Assembly: GCA_963752695.1 (NCBI GenBank)
Contig: CAVVZB010000002.1
Location: forward strand, 992,001-1,056,000
Reading direction: 5' to 3'
DNA from: Bog-113 sp963752695
Lineage (GTDB): Bacteria; Acidobacteriota; Terriglobia; Bryobacterales; Bryobacteraceae
DNA: 64,000 bases
This document shows positions 17,316 through 26,474 of the stretch, piece after piece (the first letter of the stretch is position 1; each line of letters begins with the position of its first letter). Both the position numbers and the translations under genes were made by a program. A model generated the notes under the pieces. It saw only the letters and a list, made by a program, of their open reading frames with translations, made no database searches and was not told the DNA's origin.

Positions 17316-18329
17316 TTATCTCACAAGCAGCACGGCGTCGGAGGGAGAAAACTCGATACCGACCTCCGTCGCAGGTTCCCTGTCGCTCGAAGTGCGCACC
17401 TGAAGCCGTGGACCACCCTCGGATTCTACTTCAAGAACCTCGTGAGGACCGCCGAATGTTTGACGAACAACTGTCGCACGAACATCCGACGTTGACGAAA
17501 TACGAATGTGCTCGGGACGCAGCGAAAACAGAGCAGGGCCGTCGGGCGCATCGCATTTCCAGGTAAGCGCACCCGCCCGGGCGACATTATCCCTGACGTC
17601 GGCCTGCAGTAGGTTGGTGTGGCCGATAAAGCCAGCAGCATAGGCCGTTGCCGGCTTACGGTAGATCTCGCGTGGCGTAGCTATCTGTTCGATGGATCCT
17701 TGCTTCAGCAGGACGATGCGATCGGACAGCGCCATGGCTTCGTCTTGATCATGTGTGACAAAGACAAAGGCAATTCCGGTTTCACGCTGCAGGAGCTTCA
17801 ACTCGGCCTGCATCTGACCGCGAAGGTTCGCGTCCAGCGCGGAAAGCGGCTCATCCAGTAATAACAGCCGCGGGCGGTTGACTAACGCACGAGCCAAGGC
17901 AACGCGTTGCTGCTGTCCGCCGCTCAAGTAACCTGGAGCGCGCTGCGCGAAGTCGGCCATGTTGACTTGCGCCAGCGCTGCTTTCACGCGAGGCGCAATG
18001 TCCAGCGTGTCCACGCCCTTGGCGCGCAGTCCGTAAGCCACGTTATCAAATACGCTCAAGTGGGGGAAAAGTGCGTATTGCTGAAACACGGTGTTAACGT
18101 CGCGCCTGTTCGGCGGAAGAGTGTCAAAGCGCGCGCCCGCCATCCAGATTTCGCCTGTGTCCAGTTGTTCCAGACCGGACATAATCCGCAGGAGCGTAGT
18201 TTTACCGGAACCGCTTTCGCCAAGGATAGTAAGAAATTCACCTTCGGCTACTTCCAGGCACACATCGCTAAGAATGCGCGTGTTCCCGAAGCTCTTACTG
18301 ACATGGCGAACTGCCAGCAACTCGCCCAC
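17316..18329 (-). CDS. potA: polyamine ABC transporter ATPase PotA
   Basis: A 337-residue ABC ATPase. Walker A is GESGSGKTTLLR (residues 35-46), the signature is LSGGQQQRVALARAL, Walker B is LLLLDEPLSALDANL and the switch histidine follows in FVFVTHDQDEA. The C-terminal 100 residues form the TOBE/regulatory domain of the spermidine-iron-sulfate importer class (SLRPEHIRI). It powers polyamine import with PotB, PotC and PotD. One base at 18329 is shared with the potD stop. Confidence 0.92.
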   Translation of the reverse strand: MGELLAVRHVSKSFGNTRILSDVCLEVAEGEFLTILGESGSGKTTLLRIMSGLEQLDTGEIWMAGARFDTLPPNRRDVNTVFQQYALFPHLSVFDNVAYGLRAKGVDTLDIAPRVKAALAQVNMADFAQRAPGYLSGGQQQRVALARALVNRPRLLLLDEPLSALDANLRGQMQAELKLLQRETGIAFVFVTHDQDEAMALSDRIVLLKQGSIEQIATPREIYRKPATAYAAGFIGHTNLLQADVRDNVARAGALTWKCDAPDGPALFSLRPEHIRISSTSDVRATVVRQTFGGPHEVLEVESEGGPRLQVRTSSDREPATEVGIEFSPSDAVLLVR

Positions 18330-19378
18330 TACGCCGCTTTCACTTCATTCCAAATCTGATTGTACTTTTCGCGACGCGGTACGTTTTCCCAGAAAATGAT
18401 GTGCCGCTGATAGTTCTCGAGATCATCCAGATGCAGTTTCGTTTTCTCCGCCGGGCTCAAATATTGGGCCACCGCTGGGTTAGCTGGAAGATAGCCTGTG
18501 ATAGCGATAACCTTCTGCTGTGTCCTAGCTTGAATGGCGTAGGCCAGAAATTGCTGAGCTAAGTCCTTCTGTCCGCTCGCGGCGGTAATCATGAGGTGAT
18601 CAATCCAGCCGGTCGTATTCTCTTTCGGAATGGTTTCTCCAATCGGGAAATGGCGCTGCCGCAATTGGTTCGTCATAAGAGGCCAGCCCATGGCGATTTG
18701 GACTTCATGACTCTCGAAAAGGTTGGTCAGTTCACCCCCGGTGGACCAGAATTTCCGAACATTCGGCTTCAAAACCAATAACTTGGTTTTCACCTGCGCG
18801 AGCTGATCGTCGGTCAAATTGTAGATAGCGCGCGGATCAGGCTTATCGAAGCCGAGCACTTGGGCTGTCATATAGATTGTGGAGAGGTCGTCCCACAGAG
18901 ATACCTTTCCCCTCAGCTTGGGTTCCCATAAGACGTTCCAGCTATTGGGCGCCATTGGGAACAGCGTGGTGTCATAGAGCAGAGGGTTAGGTCCCCACTG
19001 AAACGGAACCCCGTAGACGTTCCCATTGGCTTTCACCAAAGTGAGCGAGGTGAGACTTGGGGACAGATTTCGGTAATCCGGCAGCTTTGAAAGATCGAGC
19101 GGGGCGGCCAAACCAGCCGAGGCGATAGTCCCCGCAATGTCGCTGGAAGGAGAGATTACGTCGTAATTGCTAGCGCTCCCACCGCGGAGTTTGGCTATCA
19201 ACTCATCGCTCGATCCGATGTAGGACGCGCTGACCCGGCACTTACATTGCGATTCAAACCCGCTGATGACAGAGGGATCGGCGTACCCTTCCCAGACAAG
19301 CAGCGCGAGCGTGGGCTGGCTTTTCGAGCAACTTGAGAGAAGAATAGCCGCAGAAGCAAAAACCTGCCAGACTCTCAG
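18329..19378 (-). CDS. potD: polyamine-binding lipoprotein PotD (CTG start inferred)
   Basis: A periplasmic solute-binding protein of about 349 residues from the proposed start. A start inside the gene near 19201 would miss the expected N-terminal strand. Reading upstream in frame gives LRVWQVFASAAILLSSC, a short lipoprotein signal with lipobox LSSC, followed by LALLVWEGYADPSVI, the usual first strand of PotD proteins. The only plausible start is CTG at 19378-19376, overlapping the upstream TGA (CTGA), like the four-base couplings elsewhere here. Later landmarks are SASNYDVISPSSD, VPFQWGPNPLLYD and GWIDHLMI. Its ligand is inferred as spermidine or putrescine. The CTG start is unusual and not proven. 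Confidence 0.82.
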   Translation of the reverse strand: MRVWQVFASAAILLSSCSKSQPTLALLVWEGYADPSVISGFESQCKCRVSASYIGSSDELIAKLRGGSASNYDVISPSSDIAGTIASAGLAAPLDLSKLPDYRNLSPSLTSLTLVKANGNVYGVPFQWGPNPLLYDTTLFPMAPNSWNVLWEPKLRGKVSLWDDLSTIYMTAQVLGFDKPDPRAIYNLTDDQLAQVKTKLLVLKPNVRKFWSTGGELTNLFESHEVQIAMGWPLMTNQLRQRHFPIGETIPKENTTGWIDHLMITAASGQKDLAQQFLAYAIQARTQQKVIAITGYLPANPAVAQYLSPAEKTKLHLDDLENYQRHIIFWENVPRREKYNQIWNEVKAA

Positions 19379-20760
19379 GCGACACCTACCTGGACATCTA
19401 TCACCGCCGGCACATCGTCCCCAATCAAGTGATCGAGACCTGCCTCGATTACATCAAGAGCTTCGTCCAGTTGAGTTTCAGTCATCACCAGCGGCATCAG
19501 GATGCGAATAACGTTGCCATAAGTGCCAGCGGTGACTAAGATGACGCCCTGCTCATAACAACGACGCGCCAGGTTTTTCGTCAAATCGTTATCCGGGGCC
19601 TTTGAACCGTCAGCTTTAACGAGTTCAATCGCCTGCATGGCGCCGACCCCGCGAACATCGCCGATCGGGGGAAATCGCTGCTGCCACCTGAGAGCGCGTT
19701 GCCGGAAACGGTTGCCGAGAAACTCGGCTTTTCCACAAAGGTCATCATCCTCGAGAGTTTGCAGCGCGGCCAGTGCAGCTTCGCAGGCCAGCGGGTTTCC
19801 GCCGAATGTGCCGCCAAGAGAACCGGGCCCGGTATGGTCCATGATGTACGCCTTCCCAGTGACAGCCGCGATCGGCAGACCACCGCCAAGGCTCTTCGCT
19901 GTCAGTATTAAATCGGGCTCGATTCCGCTATACTCGCTCGCAAACATTTTTCCGGTGCGGCCAATTCCGGTCTGTACCTCGTCAGCGATCAAGAGAATTC
20001 CGTGGCGGTCGCAGATTTCCCGGACGACCGCGAGCCACTCCGGCGGGGGCGGAACAAAGCCACCTTCTCCGAGAATTGGCTCGACGATGATAGCGGCAAC
20101 AGACTCAGCGGCCACTACGCGCTTGAACGTATCTTCCAGCTGCCAGGCACAATGCAGCTTACAGTCCGGGTAAGTCAATGTGTACGAGCAGCGGTAACAG
20201 TAGGCGTAAGGCACGCGATATACATCACTTGCGAATGGTGCAAACCCTGCTTTATATGGGACGGTCTTGCTGGTGAGCGATAGCGCAAGCAACGTGCGCC
20301 CGTGAAATCCGTCCTCGAAGCAAATCACAGCCGGACGGCGCGTGTACGCCCGGGCGATCTTAACACCATTTTCCACTGCTTCCGCGCCGCTATTCAGAAT
20401 GATCGTCTTCTTGGGTGACGTACCGGGTGCAAAGGCGTTCAGCCGTTCCGCCAGCCGGACATAGCTTTCATATGGCGTAACCATAAAGCAGGTATGCAGA
20501 AAGCGATCGGCTTGGGCATGGATAGCGTCCACCACAGCCGGATCGCGCTGACCCACGTTCAAGCAACCAATGCCGCCCGCTAAATCCAAAAAGCGATTGC
20601 CGTCGACGTCTTCGAGAACCGCCCCGCTAGCGCGCTCTACGAAAATCGGCGTAATCTGCGCGACGCCACGCGCTACCGAAAGTGACGAGCGATGCGCCAA
20701 CTCTTGCGATCGCGGCCCCGGAACCGGCGTAATGAGTTGAATTGAGTTCATCAATACCAT
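19375..20760 (-). CDS. gabT: 4-aminobutyrate aminotransferase-type enzyme
   Basis: A class III PLP aminotransferase of 461 residues. LDLAGGIGCLNVGQRDP, NSGAEAVENGVKIARAYT, FEDGFHGRTLLALSLT and IADEVQTGIGRTGKMFA match GABA aminotransferases, and the PLP lysine is in ILTAKSLGGGLPIAAV. The reaction would turn GABA plus 2-oxoglutarate into succinate semialdehyde and glutamate. Two starts are possible, ATG 20760 and ATG 20751; the second overlaps the upstream TGA. It could also act on diamines or on 5-aminovalerate. Flanked by aldehyde dehydrogenase and potD genes with overlaps, so probably co-transcribed. Confidence 0.87.
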   Translation of the reverse strand: MVLMNSIQLITPVPGPRSQELAHRSSLSVARGVAQITPIFVERASGAVLEDVDGNRFLDLAGGIGCLNVGQRDPAVVDAIHAQADRFLHTCFMVTPYESYVRLAERLNAFAPGTSPKKTIILNSGAEAVENGVKIARAYTRRPAVICFEDGFHGRTLLALSLTSKTVPYKAGFAPFASDVYRVPYAYCYRCSYTLTYPDCKLHCAWQLEDTFKRVVAAESVAAIIVEPILGEGGFVPPPPEWLAVVREICDRHGILLIADEVQTGIGRTGKMFASEYSGIEPDLILTAKSLGGGLPIAAVTGKAYIMDHTGPGSLGGTFGGNPLACEAALAALQTLEDDDLCGKAEFLGNRFRQRALRWQQRFPPIGDVRGVGAMQAIELVKADGSKAPDNDLTKNLARRCYEQGVILVTAGTYGNVIRILMPLVMTETQLDEALDVIEAGLDHLIGDDVPAVIDVQVGVA

Positions 20761-22208
20761 CCAATCGGTTCTTCGCTAAGGTTGATGTGAACCTGTTTGG
20801 TCTCTAAGTATTCTTCCATTCCCCAGGGACCTAGCTCACGACCGAATCCGGACTGCTTGTAACCGCCCCACGGGGCTTCCACAAATGTTGGCTGCATGTG
20901 GTTCACCCAGACGATTCCAGCACGCATCGCTTTCACCACGCGCATGACACGAAAAATATCCCGCGACCATACCGCGGCGGCAAGACCGTAAGGCGAATCG
21001 TTCGCGATGCGAATCGCATCCTTTTCTGAATCGAAAGGGATTACGGAAGCTACAGGCCCGAAGATTTCCTCGCGGGCTATGCGGGCATTGTTACTCACGT
21101 CACTGAAGATAGTTGGTTCAACATAGTACCCCTTGCCGAACGAGGCAGCCCGGCCGCCGCCAGTTACTAATTTCGCTTCGCGCTTACCAATCTCCTGATA
21201 CTCGCGGACACGATCGTACTGCTCCCGGCTAATCAAGGGGCCCATCTTCGTCGCTCGATCGAGCGGTGGACCTAGAGTAATGTTCTTCGATCTCTCTGCG
21301 AGCGCCTCGACGAATTTGGAATAAATCGATTTTTCCACCAGGATACGGCTGCCAGCCGAACAAACCTCTCCTTGATTGATGAACACTCCGAATAGGGCGC
21401 CATCGATTGCAGATTCGAAGTCGGCGTCGGCGAAAAAGATGTTTGGCGACTTGCCTCCTAGTTCAAGAGTCACGCGCTTAATGGAATCAGCGGCACTGCG
21501 AAGTATTACTTTGCCTACGGCGGCACTCCCAGTGAAGGCGATCTTATCCACGCCCCTATTCGTCACCAAGGGCGCGCCAGCGGATTCCCCCAGCCCTGTA
21601 ACTATGTTGACCACTCCGGGCGGAAAACCGATTTCGTTGAACCAGCCTGCCACCTCAAGCATGGTGAGAGGCGTCTGCTCAGCCGTTTTCAACACACAGC
21701 AGCAACCCGCCGCCAGAGCTGGAGCCAACTTCCAGGCAGCCATGACCAGCGGGTAATTCCACGGAATAATTTGTCCGGCAACGCCTACTGGCTCACGCAG
21801 CGTGAAACTCAGCGCGTTATCTGGTACTGGGTTCACGTGCCCCTGAATCTTGGTTGCCAAACCGCCATAGTATTCGAAACACGTAGCAGCGTCGGCAATA
21901 TCGAATTCTGCCTCTACAATGGGCTTGCCCGTGTTCCGGCACTCCAGTTCCGCCAGCGCCGCCGCATTTTCTCGAATTTTTCCGGCAAGCTTGAAAAGCA
22001 GGCGACCGCGTTCCTGAGCAGTCGACTGCGGCCATCCGGCGTCGTCAAAGGCTGTTCGAGCAGCACTTACGGCTCGATCGATATCCGCAGCGTTTCCATC
22101 TGGAACTTCGGCAATCATCTCCTCGGTTGACGGATCGTAAACCGGAAGCCATGCGCCGCCGCTACTCTCGGTCGGCTCGCCATTGATAAACATCCGGTAG
22201 CGTTGCAT
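20751..22208 (-). CDS. aldehyde dehydrogenase, likely 4-aminobutanal/betaine aldehyde type
   Basis: A 485-residue NAD(P)-dependent aldehyde dehydrogenase. The glutamate motif is VTLELGGKSPN and the catalytic cysteine lies in NQGEVCSAGSR. IIPWNYPLVMAAWKLAPALAAG is the cofactor-binding signature, and the C-terminus WGGYKQSGFGRELGPWGMEEYLE is typical of betaine aldehyde or gamma-aminobutyraldehyde dehydrogenases. In this setting it would oxidise the 4-aminobutanal made by spermidine dehydrogenase to GABA, or 3-aminopropanal to beta-alanine. It starts six bases after the previous gene's stop. Confidence 0.88.
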   Translation of the reverse strand: MQRYRMFINGEPTESSGGAWLPVYDPSTEEMIAEVPDGNAADIDRAVSAARTAFDDAGWPQSTAQERGRLLFKLAGKIRENAAALAELECRNTGKPIVEAEFDIADAATCFEYYGGLATKIQGHVNPVPDNALSFTLREPVGVAGQIIPWNYPLVMAAWKLAPALAAGCCCVLKTAEQTPLTMLEVAGWFNEIGFPPGVVNIVTGLGESAGAPLVTNRGVDKIAFTGSAAVGKVILRSAADSIKRVTLELGGKSPNIFFADADFESAIDGALFGVFINQGEVCSAGSRILVEKSIYSKFVEALAERSKNITLGPPLDRATKMGPLISREQYDRVREYQEIGKREAKLVTGGGRAASFGKGYYVEPTIFSDVSNNARIAREEIFGPVASVIPFDSEKDAIRIANDSPYGLAAAVWSRDIFRVMRVVKAMRAGIVWVNHMQPTFVEAPWGGYKQSGFGRELGPWGMEEYLETKQVHINLSEEPIGWY

Positions 22209-22214
22209 CAGCTT

Positions 22215-23579
22215 CTATTTATAGAACACTGTCTTCGCGTTGACGAACTCGCGAATACCCATAGCGCTCAACTCGCGCCCATAACCTGAACGCTTGATTC
22301 CGCCGAACGGCAATCGAGGGTCGGAAGCAACGGGAGCATTCACAAAAACCTGGCCTGCTTCGATACCGTCCACAAACTGTTCGGCCTCGACGGCATTCTG
22401 GGTCCAGACGCTGGAACCCAGCCCGAAAGGCGAGTCATTCGCTACTTCGATGGCGTGGGCTGCATCTCGTACACGGAACAACATGGCCACCGGACCGAAG
22501 AGCTCTTCGCGATAAACCGGAGAATCGGGACTTACCTCGGCGAGCACGGTGGGCGGATAGAAGTTACCGGCACCGCTAGGTCTGATTCCACCAGTTAGCA
22601 GACGGGCCCCCGCTGCGACCGCGCTCTGAACCTGCTGATGAAGCTCCTCGCGAATCTTAACAGTCGCGAGGGGACCGATGTCGGTGTCCGGCAGTAGCGG
22701 ATCTCCCACGCGCAACTCCTGCATAGCGCTCACAAAACGTTGTTCAAAAGCATCGTAAATATCTTCAGCGATCAAGAAGCGTTTTGCGGCAATGCATGAC
22801 TGTCCGTTGTTGATTGTGCGCGCGCTGACGGCAGTAGAGACGGCCAAATCGAAGTCCGCAGAAGGCATCACGATGAATGGGTCACTTCCGCCCAGTTCCA
22901 ACACTGTTTTCTTTATCTGCTTGCCGGCTTGGCTTGCCACAGCGCGGCCCGCAGGCTCACTGCCGGTGAGGGTAACCGCCACAACCCGTGGATCTTCCAG
23001 AAGCGCCGAAACCTGTTCGGCCTCCAACAGGAGCGTCTGAAACACACCCTGGCGAAAGCCCGCTCGCAGCAGAATGTCCTCGATAGCCAGTGCGCATCGC
23101 GGAACATTAGATGCATGCTTTAACAGACCGACATTGCCAGCCATCAACGCCGGCGCTGCGAAACGAAAAACTTGCCAGAAAGGAAAATTCCACGGCATGA
23201 TCGCCAGCACGGGACCCAGTGGCTGATACCGAACGTAGCTGCGCCATGCGCTACTGACAATGGGCTCATCCGAAAGGTGCGCCGCGGAATGCTCAGCGTA
23301 GTAGCGGCAACCGGTTGCGCATTTCTGGGCTTCGGCGATGGCGGACTTGAGCGTCTTACCCATCTCCAGTGTCATGATTCGACCGAGAGCTTCGCTTTCC
23401 GCATCGAGGATGTCCGCGGCTTTGCGGAGCTTCTCTGCACGATCCGACATCGTACTTTTTCGATGTTGATGAAATGCTTCGAGCGATAGCGCGAGGTTCG
23501 CCTCAATTTCCTGCTGCGAAAGCGGTGTAAACTGCCGAAGCGTCTCACCGGTTGCTGGATTAACGGACGCAATGGCCAT
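22215..23579 (-). CDS. succinate-semialdehyde dehydrogenase (Sad/YneI-like)
   Basis: A 454-residue aldehyde dehydrogenase of a different subfamily from its neighbour. The glutamate motif is TVLELGGSDPFIV, the cysteine is in NNGQSCIAAKRFL, and the cofactor motif is IMPWNFPFWQVFRFA. The GQSC sequence and short length match the Sad/YneI and GabD-like enzymes that oxidise succinate semialdehyde to succinate. It would finish the GABA route begun by the aminotransferase. The ATG is one base from the stop of the permease gene, and another succinate-side enzyme is not needed for the pathway to reach the TCA cycle. Confidence 0.87.
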   Translation of the reverse strand: MAIASVNPATGETLRQFTPLSQQEIEANLALSLEAFHQHRKSTMSDRAEKLRKAADILDAESEALGRIMTLEMGKTLKSAIAEAQKCATGCRYYAEHSAAHLSDEPIVSSAWRSYVRYQPLGPVLAIMPWNFPFWQVFRFAAPALMAGNVGLLKHASNVPRCALAIEDILLRAGFRQGVFQTLLLEAEQVSALLEDPRVVAVTLTGSEPAGRAVASQAGKQIKKTVLELGGSDPFIVMPSADFDLAVSTAVSARTINNGQSCIAAKRFLIAEDIYDAFEQRFVSAMQELRVGDPLLPDTDIGPLATVKIREELHQQVQSAVAAGARLLTGGIRPSGAGNFYPPTVLAEVSPDSPVYREELFGPVAMLFRVRDAAHAIEVANDSPFGLGSSVWTQNAVEAEQFVDGIEAGQVFVNAPVASDPRLPFGGIKRSGYGRELSAMGIREFVNAKTVFYK

Positions 23580-25004
23580 TTATATCCCGACCCTGGCGGC
23601 CCGCCGGGAATAGTAGAAGAAAAGGCCGGCGGCCAGGCCTAAAAACACAAGGCAGGTGATGACCATCTTCAACTCGAACCGCAAAACAGATTCTACCTGC
23701 CGCGACGGAACGAAAGCGACGACCATGCCTATAGAGGTCGTGACCAGGCCACTGACGGCGGCGACTCGGAGCTTTAGGCGTGAATATACGCGCGGGGTCC
23801 AAAGCTTACTGAAAGCTACGTGCATCAGCGTCGCATACAAGTAGAGATAAGAAAGCATTTGCAGAACAACCGATAGATCCAGAAGCGTCACATAAGCCTC
23901 CTTTACGGAAGCTTTGCCCACGAAGCTCATGGCAATCAGGCAGGACGACAGGACTGCCATTCCAATCAAAGCGACATGCGGGGTTCCATACTTAGGATGA
24001 ACCTTGCCAAAGATCGCCGGAAGATAACGATCAAGACCCGAGACAAACAATATACGTGCCGACCCGCTCAGCCATGCCGAAGTACAGCCGACGATGGAGA
24101 TGAAGATCATCACCCCGACCGGCTTTACGGCTTGATTGAGCCCTAGCCCGGATGACATACTGTCCACTCCCTGAAGAACGCCCTGCAGCACCTTTAGATT
24201 CTGTTGGGGAACAGCCAGCAAGAGGGCCAGCGTGGTCAGCAGGTATAGGCTGCCCGACAGAATTCCGCCCATCAAAATGCCACGGGGTACACTCCGTTGC
24301 GGATCGCGGATCTCACCACCCATGACCGGTCCTAACTCCAAGCCGACCAGGCCAAAACAGATAACGCCGAAGGACGAGATCACGCGCCAATCCACGTTAG
24401 TTATCGCAAAGCCACTTACCGGAATGCTGAAGCCTCGGCGATAGACGCTGAATATAGCCAGCACGATCAGTATTGCAGCCGCAATCAAAGTGCCCAAGCC
24501 ACCGGCATTATTAACCCACTTCCCTACCCCAAGACCTCGAATGTTGGCCAGAGTGGCGAGCCAAAGCATGCCAATAGTAAGGGCAAGAAACAAGTAAGGA
24601 TTCTCGGAAGCACCGGTACCTGCGGCGCCTCCGTTGTAAGTGACAATGCCTACAAGATAAAACAACAAGGTCGGAATATAGAAGATATTTGCCGTCCAGT
24701 AACACCACCCGCAGAGGAAGCCGTGTAGGTCCCCGAACGAATCTTTGGTCCAGACGTAGATTCCTCCTTGGGCGGGCATGCGGTGGGACAACTCGATCAC
24801 CGTGATCCCCTGCGGCAGGAAGAAAAAGAGCAACGCCGCTAACCACAACCAGACGGTGGTCGGACCACTCGCGGCAATCACAGGAACAACGTTAAGGTTG
24901 GCAATCGCCACCACACACAACCACGTGAGATCCCAGACACCCAGCGCCCGCCGCAGATGGGCGGCAGGCGTTCCCGAAGCCGGCGTGAGTGTAGGGGCTG
25001 CCAT
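23580..25004 (-). CDS. APC-family amino acid/polyamine permease
   Basis: A 474-residue inner-membrane transporter with about 12 hydrophobic segments. It begins LRRALGVWDLTWLCVVAIANLN and carries GGIYVWTKDSFGDLHGFLCGW and FGVICFGLVGLELGPVMGGE, patterns of the amino acid/GABA and polyamine branch of APC permeases. Its place between aminotransferase and semialdehyde dehydrogenase genes suggests uptake or exchange of GABA, putrescine or a related amine, though the sequence alone cannot decide. Not closely like the two permeases at the left edge. Confidence 0.82.
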   Translation of the reverse strand: MAAPTLTPASGTPAAHLRRALGVWDLTWLCVVAIANLNVVPVIAASGPTTVWLWLAALLFFFLPQGITVIELSHRMPAQGGIYVWTKDSFGDLHGFLCGWCYWTANIFYIPTLLFYLVGIVTYNGGAAGTGASENPYLFLALTIGMLWLATLANIRGLGVGKWVNNAGGLGTLIAAAILIVLAIFSVYRRGFSIPVSGFAITNVDWRVISSFGVICFGLVGLELGPVMGGEIRDPQRSVPRGILMGGILSGSLYLLTTLALLLAVPQQNLKVLQGVLQGVDSMSSGLGLNQAVKPVGVMIFISIVGCTSAWLSGSARILFVSGLDRYLPAIFGKVHPKYGTPHVALIGMAVLSSCLIAMSFVGKASVKEAYVTLLDLSVVLQMLSYLYLYATLMHVAFSKLWTPRVYSRLKLRVAAVSGLVTTSIGMVVAFVPSRQVESVLRFELKMVITCLVFLGLAAGLFFYYSRRAARVGI

Positions 25005-25010
25005 GCGGAG

Positions 25011-26387
25011 TTAGTGGGCTACCAAGCTTGCGGCCGTATTCGCCTGCTGATGAGCGGCTAGCGCGGGCGCGATTTCGGCGAACACCTGTAAATGGAGATC
25101 GATGTCCTTAGCGGTGTGCTGCACCGAAATGGTCCACTGCTCATCCCACCAATACGGCTGCGCCATTACGCCGCGGTTCACCATTCCGAACCAGTAATGT
25201 GTCCACACGTCCTCGTCGACGTGATACCAGTCCCGGTAATTCCGCACGCGGTGGGGATAGAACATTAAGGCGCCATTGGCGCCCGCGCCTTCCGTGTACG
25301 CCACAATGCCGGCTTTCTTTGTGATCTCGTTATATCCATCGACCAGCTTTTGATTCAGTCCGCTGACATGAGCGAACGCTTCGTGGGTGAGTACTTGGCG
25401 CATCGTGGCCAGCCCGGCAGCCATCACGACCGGGTTCGTGTTATAAGTGCCCGCGTGAAACATCTTCTGTGTGGCAATCACGTCCATCACTTCGCGACTT
25501 GCGGCAAAGGCAGCAAGCGAGAAACCCCCGCCTATCGATTTTCCCAGGCATAGGATGTCCGGCTTCACATTGAAATACTCACACGCGCCGCCATAGGCCA
25601 GTTTCCCGCCTGTCTTTACCTCATCCATGATGAACATGGCGCCATGACGCCGGGTAATCTCGCGTACTCCTTGCAGATAGCCCTCGTCAGGCATGCAGAA
25701 AGCGATGTTCATCATGATCGGTTCGACGATGACCGCCGCGATCTCGCCCGGATTTTCTTCAAAGAGCCGTTCCAGCGCCGGAAGGTTGTTGAACGGCGCG
25801 ACCAACGTCGCATCCGACGTTCCCTTCAAAACTCCGAGACTGGATACCACCGGGGTTGGATGCTCTGGGTCACCGAACTGGCTTTCTTTTGGCTTGACGC
25901 TTACTGAAATTGCGTCGTGCCCCCCGTGATAGCCGCCTTCCATTTTGACGATCTTACTTCGCCCGGTCACCGATCGCGCCAGTCGCAACGAATGCATGGT
26001 CACTTCGGAACCGCTGTTGCCGAAGCGCACCATTTCCACTGGGAAACGGGCGCAAATCTCATCGGCCAGTTCGAGCTCCAGCCCATGAGGCATGCCGAAC
26101 AGAGTGCCGGTTTCGAGCCGCTTGGACACTGCCTCCATCACGGCCGGATGGCAATGGCCAGCCATCAAAGCTCCGTAACAGAGGTTGTGATCGATATAGT
26201 GGTTACCGTCGACATCGTGCATGTGGCCGCCATGTCCATCGCGAACAAACAGCGGATAGGGCGGGTAGTAACGGTAATTGCTTCCGACCCCGAGCGGAAC
26301 GCGGCTCGACGCTTTCTCATGTGCTTCGCGAGACTTGGGGGTGCGCTTTTGATAGGTCTCGAGTTCTTTCTCCAGTGCTGGGTACAT
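25011..26387 (-). CDS. class III aminotransferase, glutamate-1-semialdehyde-mutase-like
   Basis: A 458-residue PLP enzyme. It carries FGNSGSEVTMHSLRLARSVTG, GGYHGGHDAI and FIMDEVKTGGKLAYGG, and the PLP lysine is in LCLGKSIGGGFSLAAF. The pattern is closer to glutamate-1-semialdehyde aminomutase than to GABA aminotransferase, but heme synthesis is not indicated by the context. In a polyamine locus a plausible job is transamination of 1,3-diaminopropane or putrescine. Six bases separate its stop from the permease start. An 87-base gap without an evident promoter or terminator separates it from the upstream receptor gene, so co-transcription is possible. Confidence 0.8.
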   Translation of the reverse strand: MYPALEKELETYQKRTPKSREAHEKASSRVPLGVGSNYRYYPPYPLFVRDGHGGHMHDVDGNHYIDHNLCYGALMAGHCHPAVMEAVSKRLETGTLFGMPHGLELELADEICARFPVEMVRFGNSGSEVTMHSLRLARSVTGRSKIVKMEGGYHGGHDAISVSVKPKESQFGDPEHPTPVVSSLGVLKGTSDATLVAPFNNLPALERLFEENPGEIAAVIVEPIMMNIAFCMPDEGYLQGVREITRRHGAMFIMDEVKTGGKLAYGGACEYFNVKPDILCLGKSIGGGFSLAAFAASREVMDVIATQKMFHAGTYNTNPVVMAAGLATMRQVLTHEAFAHVSGLNQKLVDGYNEITKKAGIVAYTEGAGANGALMFYPHRVRNYRDWYHVDEDVWTHYWFGMVNRGVMAQPYWWDEQWTISVQHTAKDIDLHLQVFAEIAPALAAHQQANTAASLVAH

Positions 26388-26474
26388 CTAGATTGCTTCC
26401 TTTAAGATCGTCAAGTTTGTACCGCTTTGATTCGTTGTTTCCAGCATAACGGGCTCCGCCAAACCCTCACGCGC

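Noticed and set aside
25011..26387. Heme-pathway glutamate-1-semialdehyde aminomutase (hemL)
   Set aside because: The sequence resembles that family, but the neighbours are permease, aldehyde dehydrogenases and polyamine transport rather than tetrapyrrole genes, so an amine transaminase role fits better.
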